Assembly (NCBI GenBank): GCA_034508935.3
Contig: CM067445.1
Span: forward strand, 10,805,185 to 10,869,184
Direction of reading: 5' to 3'
DNA length: 64,000 nucleotides
Source: Berghia stephanieae
Taxonomy: Eukaryota > Mollusca > Gastropoda > Nudibranchia > Aeolidiidae
Under the pieces are notes generated by a model, which was not told where the DNA came from, ran no database searches, and saw only the letters and a program-made list of their open reading frames with translations. Of the stretch, positions 23,106 to 34,700 are shown piece by piece. Position 1 is the stretch's first letter, and every line of letters starts with the position of its first letter. Position numbers and translations under genes: made by a program.

Positions 23106-24485
23106 CGAGGGCTCTTTCATAATTAACCGAAAAATGCCTGTAAAATCCGCGTTTTTTATGCTATCAACAAAATTCTTGCACGTGTTCATACCTTGACTCG
23201 TCCTTCATTTCTCTACGTAACAGCCAAGTCTGTCGACACACTTCTGCCAACGCCGCACCATGGAATAGATACCCTCTGGGAAGAAATTTCCGTCAAGGTT
23301 TTGTAGCCATTTCCGCACATGGTCAACAAGCTCTTCATCGACAACAAAGCGCTTTCCTGCCAGCTCACGTTTCAGTGGCCCAAAGAGGTGATAATCAGAT
23401 GGTGCGAGGTCTGGACTGTGTGGTGGGTGTGGCAAAATCTCCCATCCATATTTCTCTAGCCAACCTTGCGTCACTCGTGCTGTGTGGGGTGTAGCGTTGT
23501 CGTGTTGCAAAATGACCCCGTTGGTCAACTGCCCTGGGCGCTTTCTGCGAATAGCCTCCCTAAGCTTGTCAAGAGTTTGGCAGTACCTTGCAGCATTGAT
23601 TGTTTCTCCAGGTTGTAAGGTTTCGAACAGAATAACACCACGACTGTCCCAGAAAACAGTTCCCATTATTTTCTTTGCTGACCGCATGACTTTGAATTTC
23701 TTCGCGACAGGTGAGGATGGATGTTTCCATGTCATCGAATCTTGCTTTGTTTCTGGGGTGCAATGGTGCAACCAAGTCTCATCACCGGTGACTATGCTGT
23801 CAAGAAAAGTCACATCGTACCCTAGAAAGTCTCCGCCGGCGTTGGCAGTATGCCCGTGAACCCTGCGTGAGCTCTTGCTTCTCAAAAGTTCCCTGCAGAT
23901 GTCCAATCTTTGTTCTTTATGATTGTCTGTCAATTGCTTAGGAACCCATCTTGCGCTGACTTTTCTGTAGCCAAGTTCATCAAATACAATTCTATGGGCA
24001 GAAGTTTCCGAAATTTCAAGACTGCTTGCGATTTCATGAAGTTTCAACCTCCTGTCTTGACGAATAAGCTCATCAACTCGCTTCACATTGTCTTCTGACG
24101 TCGCAGTTATCGAACGCCCTCTCCCTTCCCTGTCTGTGAAGTCGGAATGGCCGGCTTTAAACAAATTACACCAGTGATAGACTTGTGTACGGCTTATAAC
24201 ATGCTCACCATATACACTCTGAAGTTCTTTATGAATTTCGGTAGGATTCAGACTTTTGGCGTTCAAAAAACGTATGACAGTTCTGATTTCCTCCTTTGAC
24301 CAAGTTTCAAGGTGGGCCGCCATCTTTAAAATCGTCTAGAAATTCATTGTGCAAAATGATGCACTTCATAATTTCTGGGAATATCCGTAAGGAAATAAGG
24401 AATATCATGTCGTTTACAGAATTAAAAAATCTCCACTGGTTGCTGAGCAATGGCCATTTTTCGGTTATTTCTGAAAGAGCCCTCG
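23106..24485 (-). mobile_element. Mariner DNA transposon, copy 2 (looks whole)
   Basis: A 1380-base element flanked by TA (23104-23105 and 24486-24487), with the same inverted termini as copy 1 and opposite orientation. It carries a complete transposase frame. Confidence 0.95.
23205..24323 (-). CDS. Mariner transposase, intact frame
   Basis: A complete 372-codon DD34D transposase, close to the usual 340-360 residues of the family. The N-terminal third contains the DNA-binding helix-turn-helix part (SKEEIRTVIRFLNAKSLNPT) and a second helical block around LKLHEIASSLEISETSAHRI. The catalytic part has VTGDETWLHH, LQHDNATPHTA and HSPDLAPSDYHLFG, with 34 residues between the last two aspartates. 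The start ATG at 24321-24323 is the one conserved with copy 1. The enzyme would cut and paste elements ending in CGAGGGCTCTTTCA at TA sites. No host promoter is evident. Whether it is active cannot be told from sequence. Confidence 0.92.
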   Translation of the reverse strand: MAAHLETWSKEEIRTVIRFLNAKSLNPTEIHKELQSVYGEHVISRTQVYHWCNLFKAGHSDFTDREGRGRSITATSEDNVKRVDELIRQDRRLKLHEIASSLEISETSAHRIVFDELGYRKVSARWVPKQLTDNHKEQRLDICRELLRSKSSRRVHGHTANAGGDFLGYDVTFLDSIVTGDETWLHHCTPETKQDSMTWKHPSSPVAKKFKVMRSAKKIMGTVFWDSRGVILFETLQPGETINAARYCQTLDKLREAIRRKRPGQLTNGVILQHDNATPHTARVTQGWLEKYGWEILPHPPHSPDLAPSDYHLFGPLKRELAGKRFVVDEELVDHVRKWLQNLDGNFFPEGIYSMVRRWQKCVDRLGCYVEK

Positions 24486-24487
24486 TA

Positions 24488-26767
24488 GATCCAAGGCCAA
24501 AGACTACATTTACATGGACATAAAACAAAGTCTCATCTAAAACATTGATAAGATAAAATTGGCAAAGTCTGTTTTATCTAAATAAGAACACGCATTTAAT
24601 CTTCAAGTTCACATTTCACAAATAATAATAATAATATTAATAAAACTACTCAACGATTGTGACAAAAAAAAATATAAAAATAATAATTGTAACAAAAAAT
24701 AGATGATGCTCAAAAATTATAAAAATATCGTAAAACATAGATAAAGGTGAACTCTAAAAAGTTTAATTTTATAATGTGAAGATGAATGAATGGAACATCC
24801 AGTTGTATGACACTTTCATTTAATGTTGAATGACTATGTGGAGAATGAGATTTTCTGCTTGGTATTGATACTGTAAATAATGAGCATATCGTAAGATGAA
24901 CATTTCAAATAACCCAGGAACAGTTTCAATTCAGGGCTGCGATCAACATATGACTAACTTAATCATCCACATCTCAATTCAAAAATATTCTGATTTCTCC
25001 CTATAAATAGTAAATGATCCAATTAATTTATGGCTGTGAAAAATGAGTCTTCCCAAATTATGTAAAATGATGATATTGAAGAAATGAAGTTAGTTTAAGA
25101 AACTGTCAATGAGATTATACAACATCTTTTGGAGAGAATGGATGTGAGGATGCCATTGGAGTATGGATCTCCGGCAGAAAAGGTGGGTGATCAAGCAGTG
25201 CTGCCTTTATTTCATTATATTGATAACGATAACATTTAAATCTTCTACCCAACCCATTCCAATCCAATCTTCACTTATCCTTGAAGAATAATTGAGTCTG
25301 TACTGATCAGCTACCAGTTTTAAATAAGTATTCTATTGTTTGACATAAAAACCTAATTAAAACTTTTAAAAAACAACAAACACATAAATACATTGATGTA
25401 ACACGTTTGATTTTTTTAAAATAGTAATCCGCTACAAGTTTCAAATTTACACTATATCGTTTGACATAAAAACCTGATTTAGAACGAATCACATTTTTAA
25501 AAAGTGATAAGAATGCACAATTCCATTATTGACATAAAGATTGATTTCGGGAAAAAAAAATAGCTAAAACATTGGTGTATCATGAATGTTAAAAAGTCAA
25601 TGTTTCTAAGTATAATAATTTATGGCTGAAATGATTTGTCCTCTCATAAGGTAATGAAGGAGTCCTGCAATCAATTGACTTGTCTTCATCTCCTCTCGAC
25701 TTATACAAATCTATAAATAAGTCATATAAAAGCCATCCATCACAATACAAGGGTAAAAATGTTAAATATTTAAAAAAATCACATGATAAATAGTTAAAGA
25801 AGATATGGCTTTAGAAGTGATGAAACAAGGTTTTTTTTTAAATTATTACCTGATAAAGGAGAGAACACTTTAATGGCATATGCTGGTGTGACCAATTTAT
25901 ATGTATTTTGTTGCAAAAATACTAATTTGATGATAAAACAAAAATTTAAATAGAGAAAAAGATGGCCTTGTATATTATTTGCCAACGAGAAAATTTTGAT
26001 GCAAAAATCTTACATATTCCCTTTAACAATTTTTAAAAGTAATTTGACCGCAACAAAGACAGCAAATTTTATACCAGGAAAATATCAAATTTGCAAAAAT
26101 ATGCAAAAGACCAGATATTCGTGTCTGCTAAAGGTCATGGGCCATTTTAATTCTTTAACCGGTAACATTTTTTTAAAAAGCACCCTGTGCATTAATAAAT
26201 AAAACAAGAAATCACATTAATCACCTAATTTTTAATTGCAAAAATATTTAGCACAGAAACTATTCCTCACAAAAATATATATCATATTGGTAACAGGGAA
26301 AATTGTATTTGACAAATCTAGCAAGTCTAACCATATCTCATCACGGGTTTTATAGATTTATCATTAGCTCTCCAAGACCTTGGGGTTGATGTTTGACCAC
26401 CGGTTGTATGAATATATAAAAAAAAAAGACTTGAGCTTTGTTAAATATATGGAGCTATATCCACTAAATGATATTCAAATTGCACCATTATCATTATCAT
26501 GGGAATTTCATGTCAAAACTATTTATTTTTTATTCTTGCTTCCACGTAAAAATAAAGATAACGCACAATGTATTCTCACCAAATAGTAAATGCCTGGTAT
26601 TTCTCCTCTCAATTTAGGATATAACTTGTATTCAATCACAGGTATATAATAATACTTATAATATCCATCGTAGCTATATTCTGTAAGTAATAAACAAATT
26701 TAAACATAGACACATAGCTTACACTCCATTTTGATATTTACTATATCTTAATAACTTGACCTGACTT
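24488..26767. other. Non-coding AT-rich stretch downstream of the DGTM-repeat gene
   Basis: No gene recognised. At about 25300-25560 there are two to three diverged units of roughly 125 bases, sharing TTTGACATAAAAACCT and an upstream CTACMAGTTT. Probably an old tandem duplication. Confidence 0.5.
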
Positions 26768-26952
26768 TCACTCATCAGATGTGGCAGCCCTCTTCTTGCC
26801 TTTGGCTCTTTTCAAGTAAGCCTTTCCGTCCTTAGCTGTCTGTTGCATTGTGCCCATTTTCTTGATTGAAGGTTTAGGTGTTTCACCACGACTCTGGGAA
26901 CGAGTTTTCCTACCTCCACTCAAGTCAACATTGCCATCCAAGACACTTTTGG
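26768..26952 (-). CDS. DGTM-repeat gene, exon 5 (last)
   Basis: Follows acceptor TTAAAAG|CC in phase 1. It begins KSVLDGNVDLSGGRKTRSQS and includes KMGTMQQTAKDGKAYLKRAK, the fifth unit. It ends AATSDE and TGA at 26768-26770. No clear polyadenylation signal was found close to the stop. Confidence 0.75.
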
Positions 26953-29900
26953 CTTTTAAAATAAAATCAAAAACAACAAAAGATTTAAAAGCTGCTGATA
27001 AAATGTTAACAAAGACAAAAATTAAAGTAAAGATAAAGTATGAGAAAAACAATCAACTCGAAATACCAATCACAAACATTTCTCAAAATCCACAAGAAAA
27101 AGGTTGAAAATATACCAAATATAAACATGTCTACATATTTTATCAGAATCAATGCACTGTTCTTGTTTGTTTAGATTTATAACTGGGGTTTTCATTAAAA
27201 AAATTTATTTTTTTTTTAAAAGACCACGCAAAATCAGAAGTTGATTGTTAATTTTGGACCCAAGCATTTACAGATAACAACAAATTTAATTTCAATTCTG
27301 TGTATGATATATACTGGCATCATTTTGAAATGTTGTATTGTAAACATTAAAAAATGATCATCATTATAACCCTGATACAACTAAAGGCTAGCACTAATGG
27401 AACCCAAACACTCAGCGAAGTAATAAAAACGATCTGGAACATCATATGACATCAATCAACTTAACAATTTTTACCTTCTTCTACTGTCTCGCCATAGTAT
27501 TTGCTTTACGTAGTGGAGTTTTTCCAGTTTTCGTTTTGGTTTCTTGACGAGTGTCTCCTAGTTTTTCACCAGCCAGAAGTGCCTTGGCTTCCTAGAAAAA
27601 AAAAAATCAAAATAAAGAAATGATGAAACTGCTGACACTTTTAAATTTACTGAGTATATAAACTAGCATTTACACTAACACGCTTACACACACATAAACC
27701 TGTACACCCACATATGGGAACTTCTCTGCGTCTTTACAGACAACATTACTACTAAAAAAGCTCTTCTAAATAATTTGGTTTTCAATTTCTTTTTAAAGGA
27801 CTCTAAATTGTCACTATTCTTAGTATTATAAGAAAGGGAATTCCACAACCAAGTCACTATGAAGGATTTGTTGTGAAACAAAGACTTAGAGGGTACCTCT
27901 GTCAGTAGAAGCAAACTATTAGATCTTAGCAATCGGCAAGGTGTTAAATGAGATACAAGATCATTTAAATAGGGTGGTGACAGGCCATGAAAAGAGCTAT
28001 AACAAAAACATTAAATCTTGAACTCAGTGCGCTGCTTCACCGACAGCCAATGAAGAATTTCTAGAACAGGGGAGATAGGATCGTCACGTTTTGATAATAT
28101 CACCAATCTAGCTGCCCTGTTCTGAACTTTCTGCAATCTTTGAATATTGTAATTGGGACAACCAATGAGCAGCGCATTGCAGTAGGCAAGTCTACTAAGA
28201 ATGAAAGAAGTGACAAGCGTTTTAGTGATTTCAGTGTCAATCAAAGACCTAATATGACCAATGTTTTTAAGATGATAGTGACAGCTTTGAATAATTTTGG
28301 TGATATGATTATTCATAGACATATTGTTAACAAAAAATGCACCCAGATTGCGAACATAGGAATTAGAAATAGAAACTTTGCAACTGCTACATCAATTTTA
28401 TCTATTTTAATACTATTTCTGCAAGATTTGTTCTTTATACACAGCACCTCGGTTTTTTCTTCATTCAAGTTCAATTGATACAAACTTCAACCTTGAATCT
28501 GACTATTTATTGTACAATAACAATAACAATAAAACAGGATCTTTTAAATGTATGCAGATCTAGTAAAATTAAATACGTAAGTCTACAGAAGTTTCTAAAT
28601 AAAACAATTAAAATAGGGTTTTTTTAAAGAAAGAAAAAAACAAAACACTCAGACAACGCAACATAAACAAAATTCTTTGAAGTCCTTTCAAATTATTCTA
28701 CCTTTGCTGTAACAGCCATGGTGCCGTCTTTAGCCAATCTTGCTTTCTTAGCTTTAGGAGGTTCAGCATTCTTAATGTCATCAATCTGCTTCTGTTGACC
28801 TCTCGTTTGAGCATCTGCATCAGGTTTGTTTCCATCGAGCAAACGTTCAGCTTCCTGTAAAAATCATAGCAAAAATATGCTTCATTTCAAATTAAAGTGA
28901 CAGTGATATAGATTTTAATTCAGTGCTTTCAAAACTCTTGGATTAAAGCACTCAAAAGAAATATCACAAAAAATTTGCAGACACAAAAAAATTTTTTTAA
29001 TAAAAAAAAGGATCCCAGCAAGCTCAACGCCACAGAACGTCTCACAGAAAAAGCATCAAGCTCAGAGGACTCCTGCCAGTTCTGGGCAAAATAATATCAT
29101 TCTAGTTCTAGTTAGTTCCAAAACAGAAAATCACAAACATAATCATACAGCACTCTGTCTTCACACATGGTTGTGAGGCTTGGCGACTTACAGAGGATGT
29201 AACCAAAACTGTAAATGGCTTCAACAGCCGATGCCTTTCCATCATTACGGGAGATGACTACAGAGAAACAGCAAAACGTCCCAGATTTGACCTGATAACT
29301 AAAGTGATGAGACGCAGGCTCCGCTTTGCCGGGCATATCTTACGCATGGACGCAGACCGCCTCCTGCGTCGAACTTTTATTGCCTACTTGAAGAGCTCGA
29401 CAACTAGACCAGCAAGCACTCTACTACATGGGCTGGATTCTATGCCCATTGACGAAATTGTGACTCTAGCCAGGAACAGACGTGCTTGGTCCCAATATGT
29501 GAATTCCCTGTGACTGTGACACTTTTATTCTGATGTAGCATAGCATCTTATAGGTGCCGTACTAATGTACAATGCAACTCATACATACATACAGCACATT
29601 GAGCATGGTGAAAAGGTAAAAAGAAAAAAAGAGCTGTACAAATGCAAGTTGGTTTTTTGATACCCAGTAACTAATACAGAGTGACTCAAAGAAATGGTTT
29701 GCAGGGGACAACAATATAATTGTTAATAGAAAAACATACATGGTGACGACCATTGCAATCGCGTGAACCAAAACCTAGTCAAATAACTCCAGAAAATGGA
29801 TAGAAAGGGACATTTGATATAGAAGAATAAATGGCTTTTCAATAAGGCCACCATGACTGGAAACAACTTATTGTTGAATCATTTACGGATTTCGCTCGAC

Positions 29901-32900
29901 AATATCATATACAATTTGGCTAGGTGAGGACATGGAAAGTGGTTTTTGTAGAACCATCTTTTTTTTTTTAAACTTGCGTCTAATTGCCTGAGAGTGTCCC
30001 CTGATCTATACAGCATTTGGGAAAAGGCTCAGATAAATATTCCTCCCAGTGTCCAATAATTATTTTTATTTGTCGAAAAGAATTGTGCAGAGATTTCTAA
30101 TAAAGGCTTGTTGTGTCGTCCACTATTCTAAATTGCTCACCAAGAAAAATAAATGACACTGAAATCAATGTACAAGGATCCGGATTATAAAACTTGGAAA
30201 GGCGTTGCATAAATATGATATCCATAATTAATTCTGTAAGTTATTCACTGATATAGAAATAATTTGGCTATTTTTAAAAAACTCACTCTGCACATCGCTA
30301 AGTCAAAAAAATTCAACAGGCGACAAATAGGGGGCATGTTATTATCTAGTTCACAAAAGCATAGAACATAGACACCATAGAAATTTATGTCTAAGGGCTG
30401 GACATTTGTTTTTGTCTTTTCCTTCAAAACATTGCAAGGAGAAATTACTTTGCAAACCGTATGTCATGGATTACTCAGCCCTGAGATTTGAGTTAAACCG
30501 TGAGGGCTGTCACATTTTTATTTTTAAAAAAACAAAACAAGAGTGCTCTTATCTAAATTAAAACTTACCTTTGCAGTTGACACCATGGTGCCATCTCTTT
30601 GGACAGCAGGTTTGTCCTTAATGAGTCCTTGAGCTTTCAACAGAGTATCTTTATGTGCTGATTTCAAGTAGTCAATACCTTCCTATAATTTAGAGATTAA
30701 ATTTTAAAAGATAATTTCCTGGCATCAGTCCAATTGGCTTTGTCTAAATTAATAATTTTTGTAAACATGTAACAATATGCGTGGCGACACTGAATATGAA
30801 TTACCCAAACTTGGCAGTCAGATGTACAACTAGTTGAACACCAAGCGGTTAAAAGAATTTTATTTAAACATTAAAATTAAACTATAACTTGGCAATGGCG
30901 CCCAGTTTGTCATCCATAAAAAAAATAATTTAGAAGCTCATTTATCCAATAAGCATAGTTTAAAACATTACCATTATTAGAAAAATTCTTGCTGAAATTC
31001 ATTGAAACAAAATCAAGCAAGCAACTTTTGAGCATTTGAGATGACTGGACTGCTTAGTCGCTTCAAATCTACATCATAACCAATAATATCACGATATAAG
31101 AGATATTCCATCTGGGTTTCAGCAGATATCAATTGGACAACTTCAAGAGTTCATAGATGACTTCTTGTTCAATGGAAATTCACTCTGCAATCTAAGTCTG
31201 TCATGAATAACGCGAAAGCTCCTACTGAATCACATGTTTTGGATCCACAGTATGATATAATCAGGACCTCTTGCATTTACACCCGCATACCATCAATAAC
31301 TCTCTGTCATTGAGTCACTGACATCCTGTTTAAAAATAGCTCTTGTAAAAGCTGATTTTTAAGAAACCATATGTTACAATTTCTTTTGAGGTTTGGAAGA
31401 ATAGAGTACTTTTCTATACTTCTATTCTTTTTTCAACATTGTCAAATTTGCAACAATGACAAAAATGATTACATCATTATCATGAGTTTGATTAGTAAAC
31501 AACCGTTCTAGAATACAGAAGGTAAATTGTTAGTGATTACTCAAAAACCTTCCGAGCAAAAGTTTATAACATATTACTCTCAATATAATTTATAAGGGGG
31601 GAGGGGGGGGGGGGGGTGTCTCAAGAATAGTTGAGATTAAAAGAGGTGTAACGAAAACTTGTAAAATGAAAAAAGTGAAAGTAGGGAGTAAAACAGCAAT
31701 AAAAGCAGACAATAAAGGAAGAAGCCACACAAAGGAGACTACTCATTTATCGGTGGTATAAAAGATGCAACACATGTCGCTTAATATTCCTGATTATATT
31801 TCTGTTAGAGAAGGTGAAGCAAAAATTGATCAATTTCTAAATTAGAGAAATTTTTAAATTACAGTAGAAGCATTTTAATTATACCTCATGCATTAATATA
31901 AAATTGAAGAATGTTTCAGTCAACTTTCATCAAAATTGACCAAATTGCACACTAATCTGAATATGAATGTTACTCAAATTCATCTCAATTCTGAGTATTT
32001 GTATTCGAAGGCGATGAGAGTTGTTGAACGTGTCAGTCATTGTTGGTGTTAAGGCTGAAGAATTTTGATAATCTTCACTTGAAAGTGTCCAAATCTGTTG
32101 TGTTCACACATGATTCGGGAAGGGTATTCCAGCCTTAGATAGTGCAGGATGCAAATATATAAAGTTTGCAGACTGGTGTTTTAGTGTTTTTGAGTGGGTT
32201 TTTCTTTAATGCGTGAATTGTGTTGCATGTCTAATTGTGCTGGTGAAGTGACCATCATTTTGTTTGTGATTTTGAAAATAAGAGTTAGTTGTTCTTTCCA
32301 TCTGTCTTGTAAGGAGTTCATCCATTTCTGTACTCGCCATCACCCAACTTTTCTTTGTAGAGTCAGGTCTCTCTAATCCAGAACTCCAAAATTCTGGCAA
32401 CAGATTTTTTTTTCTCCTTTATATGTATTCCATAATCCAGAAATTCTTGTTTCTTGATCTGAACACTCATTTTGGCAACAAGCCATTACAATATTAAGGA
32501 TTTATGACTATAATCCAAATATCTTTGTTAAGGTAAAGGTAAATCTTTTATAGGTGTTTAATCTCGCCACCATTTGACACTCCTACTTTCAAACAGCCTA
32601 AAAATTATGAATCTGCTCTCATCACTTTTACTTGCCTTAACTGCTTATCAAGAATAAGCTCTACCCTACTCAATTATATTTCTTGAAATTTCACTACAAC
32701 TTCATCATGTCATCGCCTTCAGTAAAGGGAAGAAGAGTCGAGATACCACCACAAGCTTAACTATTACGCAACGTTGACATGGATGTGGAAGTCCAAGCTG
32801 ACATGACAAAAGAACACATAATTGACAATGTGGCTTCAACATCACAAAGGAATAAAGACAATGAAGAAGATGACAGTGATGAAGAACTGCCTATCATCAC

Positions 32901-34441
32901 CAACAAAGACATTAGGAAAGTGCATGCTGTGCTGTAGAGATGCTGAATTCAGATGTCTAATGACATTTTCTGCCATAAAACCAATAAAAGTCCCTTTTCC
33001 TTGTGCAGGGTTGCCCTTTGAAAGGTTTTCTCTTCAAGACTATATTATAATGAAAATATTCCGTGCAAAGATTCTCTTCATCAAATGGTAAACCATAAAA
33101 AGGAATAACTTCCATCTAGCTTCCCCTTAAATGTTGCCTTTAAAAAACCAATACTTTCATCTTTTAAAAAAATCAACACGCCAATACCAAGGTCAGCCGG
33201 TAGATTTTAAAAAGCTGATTAGTTGGAAAAAGGGCATCCTTGCTTGTTGCTAGTGATGTTTAATGTTTAGAATAACACAGTTCCTTTTTTAAAATGCCCA
33301 ATTATGTTATAGCCAGTAATCCATTCAGGTGGTTATTCAATATCTTTTCACCGATCCCGCTGGTCAGTAAACCATTCAGTCATGGGCCATTATTAGTAGC
33401 TGATAAAGAGAAAAGAAACACTTTAACTGCAAATGGAACAGCCCTTCCCTAATTTGCAGATGGACGTGCTTATTATAAATATTATCTTGGCCTATCTAGG
33501 CCAAATAGACGATCTTTTAGCCTATGGTGACCGTTAAGAAGAGGTCATTTACTCATGTTGAAAATTTTCACTTGTAATGATATGCTTTATTTCATTTCTT
33601 ATATATATTCAATTCAATAAATTCCTCTTCACAATGTAATGTATTACATTTCAAGTGATGAGGATTTTTTTTTTAAATTCATATTATTGGAACATATAAC
33701 TAACACATGGCTAACAAAACATTTATAAATTACTCCACTCAGCAGGGTTCACGTCTTTCCGAAAGTGCTTTAAATAAAGGACCCAAAGCCAACCGCAACA
33801 CTAAACATAAAAGAAAGACAAAACTAAAAACGCTAACATTACAACTATCTCAATCTTTTTTTCGGCAGGGTCAGAGAGACATTGCTGTCGCTTCATTCAA
33901 AAGATTAAAGACAACCTGACTGATCAGAAGTAATTGGCATGGAAACAGGATTTATTGGCTCTATTATACTGTGCATGTCGTAATTCTCCAACCAACCATA
34001 ATATGGAAAATGTGCTAAATAATCGATGGGAGATGCAAAGCTAAGTTCTTTGCAGGCTTGATTCAATGCTTGAGATTCATTGGTACGGACATTGTAATCA
34101 TCGTTGAGACGGGGCAGCCTTGCAACAAAACGATTCCTTTTCATACATTTCAATTAAAAGCCATGAAAACGCGAAAGAATCAGACGGTATACATAAGGCT
34201 ATGAATGACACACATGTGCTTTATTTATTTAAGATGCAATGATATCTTGGTTATTTTATTTTTTTAAGGAAAAGGAAGGGAAGCTGCAGACAGCAGAGGA
34301 GAGGTAGAGGAGAGGTAGAGTAGAGTAGTGGAGGAGTGTGGAGAATTCGCTGCACAGAAATAATTTGTCAAAAATGGTCCTTACCTTGGCAGTCACTTGC
34401 ATAGTGCCGTCACGAGCAAGACTTGACTTGGAATCCGCCAT
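26768..34441 (-). CDS. Unrecognised five-exon gene for a DGTM-repeat basic protein
   Basis: Five exons (34441-34385, 30682-30569, 28854-28702, 27591-27475, 26952-26768) encode about 208 residues from ATG 34441 to the TGA at 26768-26770. I do not recognise the family. Each exon boundary region carries a unit near [KR]-D-G-T-M-x-x-T-A-K-E-A/G: ARDGTMQVTAK, QRDGTMVSTAK, AKDGTMAVTAK, a divergent fourth unit around NTM, and KMGTMQQTAKDG. Linkers of 20-40 residues are rich in Lys, Asp, Glu and Gln. PPKAKKARL and AKGKKRAATSDE look like basic nuclear-localisation stretches, so a nuclear or chromatin role is possible but unproven. There is no signal peptide or membrane segment. Introns 1 to 3 follow T-A-K in phase 0, which suggests growth by exon duplication. 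Exon 4 shows a frame break, described under that exon. Introns carry LINE fragments. Confidence 0.75.
27475..27591 (-). CDS. DGTM-repeat gene, exon 4 (apparent one-base frame break)
   Basis: Acceptor TTCTAG|GAA begins EAKALLAGEKLGDTR in phase 0. The frame reads on to KANTMARQ and then TAG at 27481-27483, just before donor AAG|GTAAAA. Exon 5 needs phase 1. Losing one base near the ATGGC of this exon accounts for both facts: the shifted frame reads E-T-V-E-E and joins exon 5 as A-K-S-V-L, matching the other units. Alternatively, a donor at 27484 (CA|GTAGAAG) joined to an acceptor before 26945 keeps the frame open as TMARHVLDGN. An assembly error, a null allele or this alternative splice are all possible. 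Confidence 0.6.
27690..28480 (-). mobile_element. LINE 3' fragment, CR1-like, in intron 3 of the DGTM-repeat gene
   Basis: Minus-strand frames give LNLNEEKTEVLCIKNKS, then ITKTLVTSFILSRLAYCNAL and IQRLQKVQNRAARLV, then LRSNSLLLLTEVPSKS and FKKKLKTKLFRRAF. This order (thumb region after reverse transcriptase, then a Leu-Trp-Asn-Ser-Leu block) is typical of CR1/L2-type elements. A frame change near 28010 and others show decay. It lies on the same strand as the host gene. Confidence 0.75.
28702..28854 (-). CDS. DGTM-repeat gene, exon 3
   Basis: 51 codons after TTACAG|GAA, beginning EAERLLDGNKPD, with a basic PPKAKKARL stretch, and ending AKDGTMAVTAK at AAG|GTAGAA. Phase 0 at both ends. Third unit. 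Confidence 0.85.
29015..29516 (+). mobile_element. LINE 3' fragment in intron 2 of the DGTM-repeat gene
   Basis: One plus-strand frame reads HSVFTHGCEAWRLTEDVTKT, then FNSRCLSIITGDDYRETAKR, then RRRLRFAGHILRMDADRLLR and a tail ending WSQYVNSL and stop at about 29513. The G-C-E-x-W...R-R-L-R-x-A-G-H-x-x-R-M pattern marks the C-terminus of many non-LTR reverse transcriptases. It is opposite to the host gene. Confidence 0.78.
30569..30682 (-). CDS. DGTM-repeat gene, exon 2
   Basis: 38 codons after acceptor TATAG|GAA, beginning EGIDYLKSAHKD and ending QRDGTMVSTAK at donor AAG|GTAAGT. Phase 0 at both ends. Second unit. Confidence 0.85.
31590..31616. repeat. Poly-G tract in intron 1
   Basis: An almost pure run of G. 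Confidence 0.9.
32357..32935 (+). mobile_element. Possible pogo/Tigger-like remnant in intron 1
   Basis: GTCAGGTCTCTCTAATCCAG at 32361 resembles the terminus of the element at 4215. A plus-strand frame to a stop at about 32936 contains NEEDDSDEELPIITNKDIRK, an acidic tail like those at the end of pogo-type transposases. No DDE core was found. Confidence 0.35.
33905..34153 (-). other. Unassigned open frame in intron 1
   Basis: An 82-codon minus-strand frame with VARLPRLNDDYNVRTNESQA and ACKELSFASPIDYLAHFPYY. The L-P-R-x-N-D...N-x-x-L-N spacing faintly recalls SGNH-hydrolase-like segments found in some retroelement ORFs. It has no splice sites fitting the host gene. Weak call. Confidence 0.25.
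34385..34441 (-). CDS. DGTM-repeat gene, exon 1
   Basis: 19 codons, MADSKSSLARDGTMQVTAK, ending at AAG|GTAAGG in phase 0. The ATG is chosen because the frame is open from it to a good donor and its context, GCC-like purine before ATGGCG, is favourable. First repeat unit. Confidence 0.8.
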
Positions 34442-34700
34442 AGTTAATTTTGTATGTTGAGAATAGAGGAATTGGGTCTTTTGTTGTGTGTGATCGTTTC
34501 TGCTCGGATCGAACTTCGATTACGTTGAAGGCAGTAACGTCAAGAGGAAGTTAGGTTTTTACTACTCTAGCAGACAAGACAAACAGACACCTACCGGCGG
34601 TCACCGGTATGGTCATGTGATCTCTCTAACATTTTTGATTGGATAACAGAGCGTATCCATTGCCCCACCTACAAGTTACTACAATCGTTGAAGACTGAAG
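34442..34700 (-). promoter_or_regulatory. Upstream region of the DGTM-repeat gene
   Basis: This stretch upstream of the ATG at 34441 is less AT-rich than its surroundings. It has a CCAAT box (minus-strand ATCCAATCA near 34640). No TATA box at a useful distance is clear. The assignment rests mainly on position. Confidence 0.35.

Noticed and set aside
33707-33919. 70-codon Lys/Thr-rich plus-strand frame
   Set aside because: No family features, and it lies in an intron with no matching splice sites.
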